Positions 1-6,793 are shown, counted from the first letter of the stretch. The stretch is DNA of 28,446 nt from a virus (IMGVR_UViG_3300024518_007042:1-28446), one strand, 5' to 3'. Numbers and translations: made by a program. The notes: generated by a model from the sequence alone, not told the origin.

Positions 1-252
1 TTACACGAACTCCATGAGATTAACTATGCCAATAGAGGCAACCATACGAGAGTTAAAATACATGCGGGTAACATAATCATCTAGATCAATGTAGAACCCT
101 ACAGGTTCATTAGCGTTGATCTTCCCAAAAATGTAATCAATGTACTTCGGGAAGTCATTGTACTGCTCTGATCCCTCACGTTCTGGCGCAGAAAGGTAAG
201 GTTCTTCTCGCCCAATTACGTCTATCCGCACTTGTCGTGTCTTTAGTTTCAT
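1..252 (-). CDS. Hypothetical protein, predicted leaderless mRNA
   Basis: Complete 83-residue reading frame whose TAA stop is the first three bases of the window. I do not recognise the family. The product is mixed acidic/basic, with a basic N-terminus (MKLKTRQVR) and no Cys, signal peptide or membrane segment. The ATG has no Shine-Dalgarno sequence. Instead a near-consensus promoter (-10 box at 259..264) ends 6 nt before it, so transcription should begin at about the A of the ATG. It is therefore the first gene of a new transcription unit that continues beyond the window. The start is well supported by that promoter; the function is unknown. Confidence 0.75.
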   Translation of the reverse strand: MKLKTRQVRIDVIGREEPYLSAPEREGSEQYNDFPKYIDYIFGKINANEPVGFYIDLDDYVTRMYFNSRMVASIGIVNLMEFV

Positions 253-258
253 GCAGTA

Positions 259-287
259 ATTCTAACACACATGGGATCACTTGTCAA
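259..287 (-). promoter_or_regulatory. Near-consensus promoter, leaderless type (P1)
   Basis: On the minus strand the -35 box is TTGACA (282..287), the spacer is exactly 17 nt, and the -10 box is TAGAAT (259..264) preceded by TGT, an extended -10. The predicted start of transcription, about 7 nt after the -10 box, falls at 252, the A of the next gene's ATG. The -35 box lies within the last sense codons (Leu-Asp-Lys) of the upstream metalloprotease-like gene. Confidence 0.8.
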
Positions 288-714
288 GCGGGATGGCCCT
301 CAAAGCTTTCAGTGCTTTCTTCTGACTCAAGATATTCCCATAAAGCGAGCTACTGAGTTGCTTGGCTAGTTCCTTCTCGTACCAACGGCGGCTGTCCCGG
401 TTGTGGTGCTCATCGATGTACGCAAGCTGGGCACGGTAGGCTTCCAGTTCCTGATCTAGACGGAACCGTATATCGGCTAGGTACTCATCCCACCATGCCT
501 CAACGTTACCGAACTCGTCTTGCTGACGATGATGCACCGCCTCGTGAACGAAGATGTCTTCAGGCAGAATGGTTTCTCCATCAGCGCCTTGTGGAAAATA
601 AATCTTACCATCATACGCGAACACTACTCCGTGGGTGCTCATAGCGTACCCTAAGACAGTGGCAATCTTCTCAACATTCGGCGGGAAGTCATGGACGACT
701 TCAGGCTTACTCAT
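277..714 (-). CDS. HExxH zinc metalloprotease-like protein
   Basis: The 145-residue product carries the zincin motif HEAVH at residues 57-61, in a hydrophobic context (EDIFVHEAVHHRQQ), followed about 30 residues later by the acidic segment QELEAYRAQ (88-96). That segment could supply the third zinc ligand, Glu91. This layout, short with a basic C-terminal half, matches small phage-encoded putative metallopeptidases whose substrate is unknown. There is no signal peptide, so it probably acts in the cytoplasm. Its start overlaps the stop of the upstream FmdB-like gene by 4 nt (ATGA), which indicates translational coupling. Catalytic activity is inferred from the motif only. Confidence 0.65.
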   Translation of the reverse strand: MSKPEVVHDFPPNVEKIATVLGYAMSTHGVVFAYDGKIYFPQGADGETILPEDIFVHEAVHHRQQDEFGNVEAWWDEYLADIRFRLDQELEAYRAQLAYIDEHHNRDSRRWYEKELAKQLSSSLYGNILSQKKALKALRAIPLDK

Positions 715-908
715 TGATTGTGCTTATGTTCATAGATGGGGTCCGTTGACTTCGTGAAACCCTCTGCATTGAAAGATAGTGAAGGGGCGGACCAGATACG
801 CTTAAGCTGCGCACCACAGTCTGGGCACTCGTCTGGATGCAGACCGGCGCTATGGTTAATCTCGTATATCTTGTTAGTAGCAACGCATTTGTATTCGTAC
901 TCAGGCAT
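711..908 (-). CDS. FmdB-type zinc ribbon protein
   Basis: Product of 65 residues if started at the ATG at 908. This start is preferred over upstream in-frame ones because AAGGA sits at proper spacing and the protein then opens with MPEYEYKC, the typical FmdB-family beginning. The C-terminal half has the family's CPDCG knuckle (Cys28, Cys31), then LKRIWSAPS and a GF...STD segment. Oddly, the first knuckle is incomplete: Cys8 is followed by Val-Ala-Thr, so the usual second Cys is missing and metal binding may use His19 or be lost. FmdB-like proteins are thought to be small regulators, and phage copies have no defined role. It overlaps the upstream gene by 8 nt. Confidence 0.75.
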   Translation of the reverse strand: MPEYEYKCVATNKIYEINHSAGLHPDECPDCGAQLKRIWSAPSLSFNAEGFTKSTDPIYEHKHNQ

Positions 909-1347
909 CTTCATTTCCTTTATATCGATCATCTAGTTCGGGGTGCTCATCAGCAAATGTAAGTAATGCTAGTGCATGAAATACTACGGCAGCAAGGTGA
1001 TTACTTCCAGTGTCTGCATCAATGTCTTCGCCCGACTTCCAAGCGTTTAGGTGCCGCTCAAGGGCAGCAGTGGACAGAGACCAATCGTAACCTCGCCTCC
1101 AGTTGTTAGGAGCATATTTTTGAGCACCTATTCCATAATGGCGAGCGATCTGTCTCATAGCCCCTGCGGGGATAAGGTCAAATCGTTCCATCTTGGAACC
1201 CTTCTCTCCACCAGTCTTTTCGTTCACTATGCGAATTTCCTTCTCATCCTTGGCGTCTTCGTCAAGGTTCACCACATGGACTTTAGCGCCGGACATCTTA
1301 TTCAAATTCATCCAGTGATTTTGACGCTGTTCATAGTCTTCACTCAT
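901..1347 (-). CDS. dATP/dGTP diphosphohydrolase-family protein
   Basis: The 148-residue product contains, from residue 53 to about 132, the pattern of the dATP/dGTP diphosphohydrolase N-terminal family (PF18909 by recall): MERFDLIPAGAMRQIARHYGIGAQKY, then NNWRRGYDWS, ALERHLNAWKSGEDID and SNHLAAVVFHALALL. Family members are MazG/HD-like, all-helical phage enzymes thought to remove dATP or dGTP from the nucleotide pool. The first 50 residues are charged and poorly conserved. It lies in an overlapping set with the HNH endonuclease gene (8 nt overlap) and the FmdB-like gene. Together with dCMP deaminase at 6975..7424 it suggests active control of dNTP pools. The exact substrate is not readable from sequence. 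Confidence 0.75.
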   Translation of the reverse strand: MSEDYEQRQNHWMNLNKMSGAKVHVVNLDEDAKDEKEIRIVNEKTGGEKGSKMERFDLIPAGAMRQIARHYGIGAQKYAPNNWRRGYDWSLSTAALERHLNAWKSGEDIDADTGSNHLAAVVFHALALLTFADEHPELDDRYKGNEDA

Positions 1348-1723
1348 CTTGTACCATTTCTAGTAGTTTCGGTTGCCAGTATTTCTTATTGCCATGAACG
1401 GTCGTATGGCAAACACCGCACAGAACTATAAGATTCTCTACAGTATGTGGACCACCCTCAGAACGATATCTGATATGGTGGATCTGAGTAAGGTCAGTGC
1501 CTCTACACAGTCTACACGTTCTATCGTCTCTTGTCAAGACTGTTTCAGCGATTGCTGGTGGCATAGGATCTTTCTTTGCCTTACGCTTGATCGCAGTACG
1601 CTTCGCTGCTGAGGCAGTGCGGTTAGCGATGAAGTGGTCATTACTACAATAGCTGGAGAGTCCAACCCTGTAAGCGCCGTCACGATCAACGAACGCTCCG
1701 CAATGTTTGCACTTCACCTTCAT
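1340..1723 (-). CDS. HNH endonuclease
   Basis: The 127-residue product has a complete HNH nuclease domain in its C-terminal half: C70-x2-C73, the histidine pair at 82-83 (IHHIRYRSEGG), Asn97 in ENLIVLC, then C102-x2-C105 and His106/His110 (CHTTVHG). The N-terminus carries a separate zinc knuckle, C5-x2-C8 with Cys26. A basic linker at about residues 36-52 may contact DNA. It could be a homing-type nuclease or an HNH protein working in packaging. Against a recent homing insertion, it is embedded in the operon, overlapping its upstream neighbour by 4 nt and its downstream neighbour by 8 nt. The terminase genes are not in view. Confidence 0.85.
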   Translation of the reverse strand: MKVKCKHCGAFVDRDGAYRVGLSSYCSNDHFIANRTASAAKRTAIKRKAKKDPMPPAIAETVLTRDDRTCRLCRGTDLTQIHHIRYRSEGGPHTVENLIVLCGVCHTTVHGNKKYWQPKLLEMVQDE

Positions 1724-2010
1724 AGCGTCTGTAAGTCGAACAGAAAGAACGTGTTATACCGAGCACGATGATAGTTTGCTTTGGTACGAATACTTTCACT
1801 CAAACCACGATACCCAACAGCCACAGGCTGCGAATACTCTGCGCACCAATCCAAGTCTTCTTGAATGCATTCCATCTGCACTGGGCAGGCTGAACACACA
1901 GACTCGGCTTCCTTCTCCCGAAGATCGTCAAAGAATATTGTGTTGCTCATGTCTGAGCATGAGGCATACTCTTCCCATCTAACGGTACGACCCTCAGTCA
2001 TCTGATTCAT
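1720..2010 (-). CDS. WhiB-like iron-sulfur transcriptional regulator
   Basis: Product of about 96 residues with the Wbl signature. In numbering from the in-frame TTG at 2016, Cys20, then Cys41-x2-Cys44-x5-Cys50 would bind a [4Fe-4S] cluster, followed by GYRGLSESIR, which matches the family's G-[VI]-W-G-G turn and R/K-rich segment. Wbl proteins bind the primary sigma factor and redirect transcription, and several actinophages carry one that modulates host genes. An extra Cys58 is present. The start is uncertain: ATG at 2010 or at 2001; the longer TTG start is unlikely. It overlaps the HNH gene by 4 nt. This gene is the main evidence for an actinobacterial host. Confidence 0.85.
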   Translation of the reverse strand: MNQMTEGRTVRWEEYASCSDMSNTIFFDDLREKEAESVCSACPVQMECIQEDLDWCAEYSQPVAVGYRGLSESIRTKANYHRARYNTFFLFDLQTL

Positions 2011-2287
2011 CTTCAACCAATGCTTCGATCGCTGCGGCAGAATCCGTCAGAACGTCCAGACCAATATCGACTGCATAGGAACCCATCTCCAACATCTTGA
2101 TCACAACGCTTTCAATCTCACGAGAGATCAATTCATCATCTGTACGATAGATTACGCTGATAGTCTTCAGAAGCTGCGCCACGGGGGTTGACCCGTTTTG
2201 CTCTAGATAGGAGATCTCCAGTGCGTCCTCATGGAACGTAATACTAAAGACCTGATTGTCGTTTGCGTTTTCAGTCACACTACTCAT
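1994..2287 (-). CDS. Hypothetical acidic protein
   Basis: Complete 97-residue frame preceded by GGAG seven nt before its ATG, which overlaps the stop of the upstream gene (ATGA). The protein is acidic, begins with a polar stretch, has an alternating hydrophobic segment (QVFSITFHEDALEISYLEQ, residues 12-30) suggestive of beta strands, and then a helical acidic C-terminus ending DESDD. No family is recognised. Its place between a replication gene cluster and the WhiB-like regulator gives no clear role. Confidence 0.7.
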   Translation of the reverse strand: MSSVTENANDNQVFSITFHEDALEISYLEQNGSTPVAQLLKTISVIYRTDDELISREIESVVIKMLEMGSYAVDIGLDVLTDSAAAIEALVEDESDD

Positions 2288-2712
2288 AATACTTCTCCAA
2301 ATGTAAATGACAGATCTGTCGAGCCAATCTCGCCAGTCTCTTTATCCACGTTAGTGATGTAGCTTCCCTCAGGATGTGTAGCCACGTTATCGTCTGATTC
2401 TATCAACCCATCGTTGACACCCTCTACTGCTTCACCCATATTGTCTAGCAGGTAGCGAGCTTCATGCCCGTCCAACAATGCAACATGCTCAGCACGAAAT
2501 GTGTTTGCTCGTTTCAAGTCACCAGTCTTTTTAAGATAGGTAAACTTTGGTGCCTCTACTCGACAGGTCACAATGAATGTCAACTGTTCATCATGACATA
2601 GCGGTGCTGCAATATCTTCTTCCATCTCAAATGACCCAGCCATCCGGCCTTCATAGATAGTTACAGGTTGCCCATCGAAGTACTCTGTACCGTCAATAAG
2701 TTTCTTGCTCAT
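2284..2712 (-). CDS. Hypothetical protein
   Basis: Complete 142-residue frame with a strong ribosome binding site (AAGGAG, 7 nt before the ATG). The product is acidic. A central beta-like segment (LTFIVTCRVEAPKFTYLKKTGDLKRANTF) is followed by a helix rich in Glu and Asp, and the last 30 residues are again beta-like. The arrangement resembles small phage proteins often found beside replication genes in actinophages, but I cannot assign a family. It is coupled to the downstream 97-residue gene by a 4-nt overlap. Confidence 0.7.
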   Translation of the reverse strand: MSKKLIDGTEYFDGQPVTIYEGRMAGSFEMEEDIAAPLCHDEQLTFIVTCRVEAPKFTYLKKTGDLKRANTFRAEHVALLDGHEARYLLDNMGEAVEGVNDGLIESDDNVATHPEGSYITNVDKETGEIGSTDLSFTFGEVL

Positions 2713-2727
2713 GCTCTTGCTCCTTCT

Positions 2728-2949
2728 CTAGTCATCGTAATCGAACTTCATACTCTCAGCAGATACTGAGGTAACTCCGACTCCATAGCCGGTTAAACCT
2801 AAAGCTCCCTCTTTAACGAGAGCCTCTAACCAAATTGTAATATCCTTGCGCTCTGCGTCTGTGGCGGCAATAATACCTGTAACAGCAAACGTAGAAGTGA
2901 ATGTTCCAGTGTGGTCAGATTCGATCTTCCCAACTCTACCTTTAGCCAC
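2728..2949 (-). CDS. Hypothetical protein, GTG start
   Basis: 73 residues when started at the GTG at 2949. A perfect GGAGG lies 6 nt before that GTG, and the start overlaps the primase-helicase stop by 8 nt. The longer in-frame version begins with TTG at 2988, would overlap the primase gene by 47 nt and lacks such a site, so I reject it. The protein has a Thr-rich beta-like N-terminal half and a helix (DITIWLEALVKEGALGL, about residues 36-52). The family is not recognised. Confidence 0.65.
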   Translation of the reverse strand: MAKGRVGKIESDHTGTFTSTFAVTGIIAATDAERKDITIWLEALVKEGALGLTGYGVGVTSVSAESMKFDYDD

Positions 2950-4861
2950 TCTCAGCCTCCGCAGCTTTAGCTTGTAACGCTTGCTCAAGCGAGTTGTGGG
3001 GAAGGTCTAGTCTATTGTCCCCGGTCATATGTCTGTAGACGGCAACCCTCCAGTCATCTCCAGCCATCCCATATTGGACTTCCTTTAAGGCTCGACCATA
3101 CAAAGGATCAGACTTGGGTATCACTGCTAAGGTGAGTGGAGCGAACTGTAGGATTACTTTAGTATTCACACCACCATCACGAGACTTCAGGATCTTCAGG
3201 TGAAGTTGGCGCTTTTGCTCATCTTCCTCTGTCCCTATCTGCTGATCCGGTGCCCAGAGGGCAAGGAGAAGGTCTGAGGTCTCTTCTACGGCCCCAGAAC
3301 CACGCCCCATGTCCGCTGATACCTCTTTACCAAAGTCGCCTGAGCGGTTAGCCTGATGAGGCATCAAAACACTGACGCCACGGTCCTTAGCTAACGCCTT
3401 GGTATCCATGATACAATCTGTGATACGAGTGTACTCTTCGCCACGATAAGACCTAGCAAAGTAACCTAGGTAATCAATGACAACGAAGTTGGGATACTTC
3501 CCAGTCTCGAAAGCATACTGGTCGATACAGGTTTCTAGATCATCGATAGAGAGCCGGTTCTTGTCAATCATCAAAAGACTCTTGGCCCAGAAGGCTTGCG
3601 TGTCTAGAACTGTTGCACCGGGGTTATAAAAATTATGTATACGATGTGCTCGCTCAAACCATTCGTTCCTAGTCTGCTCTAGAGAGACATAGAGGAACTG
3701 CAAGGTTGGATCTTTCAGCAACATGCGATACATTATGTTAATAGTTGTCAACGTCTTACCGCTGTTGCTGCGGGCAATCGTAGTCACAACTTGTCCCGGC
3801 AGAATGCCATGCTGCAAGTGACCATCTAGTTCATCAATGTTGAACCAAGTTCCTGCAAGGTTAGCGTTGCCCTCAACTTCAAGCCACTGCTCATAGGCGT
3901 CATGCACTGTAACCAGTAGACCACCCTTGGCTTTGATGAGCAACATATCAATGTCATCTTTAGTCTTGCCCTTGCCAACCACAAACTCTGTTACATCGAG
4001 CTTCTTCTTGGAGTCTGGGAATGAGGCGATGCGAGCACGAGGACCAAACTTTAGGGCCAACTTTTCTGCACCATTATGTCCAGCGGTATCGTTGTCGAAT
4101 AGGATGAACACTCGTCCAGCTTCATCGAAGTAGGACATCCACTCGTCATTCCAAATATTCTCTCCCGGCACTCCACAAGCAGCGTAACCCATCTGCTGCA
4201 AAACTGCGGCATCGAACTCTCCTGCGGTAATGATTACATCACGCTCGCCACGGATCTCGTCAGCACCAAATAGCTGTGCCTTGGAACCGGGGAGACTCAT
4301 ATACTTCCCACCGATCCGTTTGCCACGGACAGCGGTAGTATTACCGTAATCGAAGTATGGAATCGTGATCTGATCCTCAAGAAACTCTGTGCCACTATGT
4401 TTAATAAGGCCAGCCTCTTTAATGCTGTCCATGCTGTAGCTCTGGGAGATGAGGTAAGCCAGCAAACCATTGTCTGCCCAGCCCAACTGCATGTCCTCGA
4501 TCTTCTCTTTAGTCAACCCACGATCATACAGAAGATAATCATACACTTCTGCGTTCGCTTTGAGACACTCTGTATAATATCGTGTGGCATCATTAAAGAT
4601 CTGGCTACTGGTGACAGTAGCTGTAGCGCCATACTTGTTTGGGTCATCACCGAAATGGGCGATCAGAGAACTGAACACACCTTTCGACTGACACAAGTGA
4701 CAGAAGTATTTGCCGTGGTCGTCATCTGGGGCAGTGTGAACATAGAGACGCCCCTTCTTGTTCTCGTCTTCATCGCAGAAGAAGCAATGAGTGTGACCTT
4801 CGCCACTGTTAGTACTTTTAAGCTCGACACCCTGTGTCTCTAGATAGCTAGTTACATCCAT
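2942..4861 (-). CDS. DNA primase-helicase
   Basis: 639-residue bifunctional replication protein of the T7 gp4 type. A zinc-binding domain comes first (C26-x2-C29 and C54-x2-C57). A TOPRIM primase domain follows, with TAGEFDAAV (Glu215) and LFDNDTAG (Asp256, Asp258) as the metal-binding residues. The C-terminal half is a DnaB/RecA-fold helicase with Walker A ARSNSGKT (363-370), Walker B FVVIDYLG (Asp463) and a HQANRSGD element (502-509) matching the DnaB H4 region. It would unwind the fork and lay primers during phage replication. It follows the 136-residue unknown gene by 2 nt. No DNA polymerase lies in this window, so that enzyme is encoded elsewhere or supplied by the host. Confidence 0.93.
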   Translation of the reverse strand: MDVTSYLETQGVELKSTNSGEGHTHCFFCDEDENKKGRLYVHTAPDDDHGKYFCHLCQSKGVFSSLIAHFGDDPNKYGATATVTSSQIFNDATRYYTECLKANAEVYDYLLYDRGLTKEKIEDMQLGWADNGLLAYLISQSYSMDSIKEAGLIKHSGTEFLEDQITIPYFDYGNTTAVRGKRIGGKYMSLPGSKAQLFGADEIRGERDVIITAGEFDAAVLQQMGYAACGVPGENIWNDEWMSYFDEAGRVFILFDNDTAGHNGAEKLALKFGPRARIASFPDSKKKLDVTEFVVGKGKTKDDIDMLLIKAKGGLLVTVHDAYEQWLEVEGNANLAGTWFNIDELDGHLQHGILPGQVVTTIARSNSGKTLTTINIMYRMLLKDPTLQFLYVSLEQTRNEWFERAHRIHNFYNPGATVLDTQAFWAKSLLMIDKNRLSIDDLETCIDQYAFETGKYPNFVVIDYLGYFARSYRGEEYTRITDCIMDTKALAKDRGVSVLMPHQANRSGDFGKEVSADMGRGSGAVEETSDLLLALWAPDQQIGTEEDEQKRQLHLKILKSRDGGVNTKVILQFAPLTLAVIPKSDPLYGRALKEVQYGMAGDDWRVAVYRHMTGDNRLDLPHNSLEQALQAKAAEAESG

Positions 4862-4863
4862 AT

Positions 4864-5274
4864 TTATACCAATCGAATATTCTGGCTGACAGTAAGCTTG
4901 GTCCCTCTTGTGACGGACTCGTTGTGATCGCTGCGCCTCAACCGAACACTGCGGTCTCTACCATCGTACAGGTCAATGAATGCGACATCCGTAGTCATCA
5001 ACGCTTTCCCAACAAATTCCATATCAATAGAATCTAATCTGGGGATATTGAAATCATAGAAGCTGCAGATAGCCACCACTTGTTCATGTTGATCTCTACA
5101 TACTGCGATAATGTTCTCATACTCCATGCCCATCAAGAGATCAGTGATTAGGAATGCTCCAGTCAGCACTTGGGGGTCCACGTCTTCTGTCACAAATTCC
5201 TCAATTCGATCCACTGTTTTATAAACCATCTCAAAGACACGGGTTGTCACGGACCACAGCATAGATTTCATCAT
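4864..5274 (-). CDS. Hypothetical protein upstream of primase-helicase
   Basis: Complete 136-residue frame whose stop lies 2 nt before the primase-helicase start, so the two are likely cotranslated. Residues 36-60 are hydrophobic helix-like (LTGAFLITDLLMGMEYENIIAV), and 62-110 alternate in a beta-like way. There are two Cys (59 and 70) but no zinc motif and no membrane helix. The position suggests an accessory role in replication, which is inference. The frame opens Met-Met; either ATG could be used, and the first overlaps the upstream stop by 4 nt. Confidence 0.7.
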   Translation of the reverse strand: MMKSMLWSVTTRVFEMVYKTVDRIEEFVTEDVDPQVLTGAFLITDLLMGMEYENIIAVCRDQHEQVVAICSFYDFNIPRLDSIDMEFVGKALMTTDVAFIDLYDGRDRSVRLRRSDHNESVTRGTKLTVSQNIRLV

Positions 5275-5501
5275 CGTACTACGACTCCACTAACTACTTT
5301 AAAGTGGCGGGTAGGCATACACTTCTTGCAATAAGAGGCGTATAGGGAAACAGGATGTTTTTGTCCGATGGTCCATCGGTGGTCTACTTCTCGTCTACAC
5401 ATAGTCATCTTGCCGTCAGTATACAACCTATGAAAGACATAGCCTTTCGGTGACGATGCAAACTCTGCTGTTATGAAGGTACTTGTAACTGGTGCGTTCA
5501 T
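5271..5501 (-). CDS. Small putative zinc-binding protein
   Basis: 76-residue basic protein with a possible metal site formed by Cys35, His41, C58-x2-C61 and His66 (MCRREVDHRW and YCKKCMPTRHF). I do not recognise a named family. Its start overlaps the stop of the 54-residue upstream gene by 4 nt, and its stop overlaps the next gene by 4 nt, so it sits in a tightly coupled operon. DNA or RNA binding would be a reasonable guess for a small basic Cys/His protein, but it is only a guess. Confidence 0.65.
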   Translation of the reverse strand: MNAPVTSTFITAEFASSPKGYVFHRLYTDGKMTMCRREVDHRWTIGQKHPVSLYASYCKKCMPTRHFKVVSGVVVR

Positions 5502-5662
5502 GTAATCTCTCGCTTAGGGGTGGTTTCTAGTCGGTAAGCTACCAATTCCCAGCCGGGGGCATCTGAAGGAGCGTTCTTACGCACCCAACCTGCCAGCTCT
5601 TCATTGGTAGTAGCGTGGAAAGCAATCTGTGCTAGCGCATCTTGATCTATCTCTATGTCCAT
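5498..5662 (-). CDS. Small hypothetical protein (54 aa)
   Basis: I found this short gene by translating the gap between its neighbours. It begins at the ATG at 5662, 2 nt after the upstream stop, and ends in a TGA that overlaps the next ATG (ATGA). The product opens MDIEIDQDALAQIAFHATTN and contains a GWVRKNAPSD-type segment and a Gly-Trp-Glu-Leu pair before a charged tail. It is mildly acidic, without Cys or membrane segments. The perfect tiling with both neighbours is the main evidence that it is real. Confidence 0.65.
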   Translation of the reverse strand: MDIEIDQDALAQIAFHATTNEELAGWVRKNAPSDAPGWELVAYRLETTPKREIT

Positions 5663-5664
5663 AA

Positions 5665-6138
5665 TCAGTGTCCAGCCCCTTCGGTCAGTTCAAAAATGGC
5701 GTCTTCAAGTAACTCGTACATATGGTCAGTATTAATATCCTCACAAACTATAGAGGCCATCGCATCATCCATGCGCTCTACAAGAGACTTTGCTGGTGCT
5801 ACCTTGGGGACGGGGAGTCCATGCTCCAACAAGCGATCTTCGTTAGTCCATCCGAAGGCACGGCCATTCGGAGTAATCATACGCCTAGTTGCTTCGGATG
5901 GACTCGTTCGCTCATTCTGCATCATATCGATCCACACAATAGCGGGCAGAGCATGTTCCGATGCTTCCTCTGGTCGTTCCGCTGGGAGTAGTGGAGTCAT
6001 CGGGCCTTCCTTCTCGCAAAGCTCCACCCATGAGTCGCACAGGGTGATATCGCACGCCCACTGGCCCTGCTGAGTTGTCCTCCACAAGCAATTATCTCTG
6101 TCGAGTGCGTACCCTGATTCGGGTTCTGGCGTGCTCAT
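5665..6138 (-). CDS. Hypothetical protein, paralogue of next gene upstream
   Basis: 157-residue acidic protein. Residues 51-111, from LPAERP through TPNGRAFG to LPVP, align with most of the 69-residue product of 6135..6344: LPAxRP, a W-[IV]-D pair, an I-x-[ST]-PNG core, then Leu-Glu and a Pro-rich end. It also has an N-terminal block with four Cys (17, 29, 34, 41) and a C-terminal acidic helix (VERMDDAMASIVCEDI...ELLEDAIFEL). The family is unknown. It overlaps the upstream paralogue's stop by 4 nt, which fits tandem duplication followed by fusion or loss of flanking parts. Confidence 0.65.
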   Translation of the reverse strand: MSTPEPESGYALDRDNCLWRTTQQGQWACDITLCDSWVELCEKEGPMTPLLPAERPEEASEHALPAIVWIDMMQNERTSPSEATRRMITPNGRAFGWTNEDRLLEHGLPVPKVAPAKSLVERMDDAMASIVCEDINTDHMYELLEDAIFELTEGAGH

Positions 6139-6344
6139 ATCTGTTCCGTTCGTGTAGGGATGGGCATATCAACCTTCTCTAACTGAAGTGAACTGCGAGT
6201 GCCGATCCACCCACCATTAGGGCTGAGGATCTCGTATCGGTCTGGCTGGTGCATGTGGGGATGCAGAACATCTACCCATGTAACTACAGGGACAGCTTGA
6301 GCCGAAATACTATCTGGCCGGATCGCCGGGAGAACATGAATCAT
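6135..6344 (-). CDS. Small hypothetical protein, paralogue of 5665..6138
   Basis: 69-residue protein made almost entirely of the domain shared with its downstream neighbour: LPAIRP (5-10), VTWVD (21-25), ILSPNG (39-44), LEKVDMPIP (55-63). The His-rich insert HPHMHQP (28-34) is specific to this copy. Its ATG overlaps the stop of the 52-residue gene upstream by 4 nt. No function is assignable; the shared domain is probably a small protein-protein or nucleic-acid binding unit, which is inference. Confidence 0.6.
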   Translation of the reverse strand: MIHVLPAIRPDSISAQAVPVVTWVDVLHPHMHQPDRYEILSPNGGWIGTRSSLQLEKVDMPIPTRTEQI

Positions 6345-6499
6345 TTCTTCTTCTTCTTTCTAGGGCCAGACTGTTGCACAAGATCAGCGCCACACTCTTT
6401 CCCATGAACAAAGCCGATGCAATGCATCAGCCTGTCTGGAGAAACAATCTGGTGAGACGGATTGTGTTTACAGCGATAACCAAATCTAATTTGTGCCAT
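6341..6499 (-). CDS. Small Cys/His protein with polylysine tail (52 aa)
   Basis: Found by direct translation. The frame starts at the ATG at 6499, has 52 codons and ends in TGA overlapping the next ATG (ATGA). The product has Cys10, His12, His16, Cys27, His32 and Cys36, enough to form one zinc site, and ends in RKKKKK. That basic tail suggests nucleic-acid binding. Its 5' end overlaps the stop of the upstream gene by 14 nt. No family recognised. Precise tiling with its neighbours and the Cys/His pattern support it. Confidence 0.6.
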   Translation of the reverse strand: MAQIRFGYRCKHNPSHQIVSPDRLMHCIGFVHGKECGADLVQQSGPRKKKKK

Positions 6500-6758
6500 C
6501 GTTGATAACCCTTTCGACCGTTACGCTCAATGCTCCAGTGAGGCGTCCAACATGAGGACTGCCTCTGAGTCTGGCATCGACCAACTTCATTGTAGTAGGA
6601 AACTTCTTACCGCCACCGTGGATACCAACCCACACAACGTCTGCAACTTCTGCAGACTGGGGGTCGTAGATGGCATCGCCAACCTCAACATCGAATATGC
6701 CAATAACTTCTGTGTCAGGCTTGGCGTTTTTCTTCTTGCGTTTCTTCTTCGGCGGCAT
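6486..6758 (-). CDS. Hypothetical basic protein, predicted leaderless mRNA
   Basis: 90-residue protein when started at the ATG at 6758, giving the N-terminus MPPKKKRKKK followed by a folded region with several Gly/Val beta-like stretches (EVIGIFDVEVGDAIYD, VVWVGIHGGGKKFP). An ATG six codons upstream (6776) lies inside the promoter spacer and could not be transcribed from that promoter. The -10 box ends 6 nt before the chosen ATG, and no Shine-Dalgarno sequence is present, so the mRNA should be leaderless. The lysine-rich head suggests DNA or RNA contact. The family is unknown. Confidence 0.7.
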   Translation of the reverse strand: MPPKKKRKKKNAKPDTEVIGIFDVEVGDAIYDPQSAEVADVVWVGIHGGGKKFPTTMKLVDARLRGSPHVGRLTGALSVTVERVINDGTN

Positions 6759-6764
6759 GTTGTT

Positions 6765-6793
6765 AGTATAACACATCCTCTGTCAGATGTCAA
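6765..6793 (-). promoter_or_regulatory. Near-consensus promoter, leaderless type (P2)
   Basis: Minus strand: -35 TTGACA (6788..6793), spacer 17, -10 TATACT (6765..6770) preceded by TGT. The predicted start of transcription is 6758, the A of the next ATG. It lies 12 nt beyond the 3' end of the tRNA-Tyr gene and so restarts transcription for the block of small genes and the primase-helicase. Confidence 0.85.

Noticed and set aside
1509-1537. TTGACA with 17-nt spacer and TAGACT inside the HNH gene (minus strand)
   Set aside because: It lacks the TGn extension shared by all the other promoters, the -10 match is only 4 of 6, and no start codon follows at a sensible distance. Probably chance.
2578-2583. 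Perfect minus-strand TTGACA within the 142-residue gene
   Set aside because: No -10-like box at 15-19 nt spacing. Similar lone hexamers at about 3550, 3747, 17751 and 19573 were rejected for the same reason.
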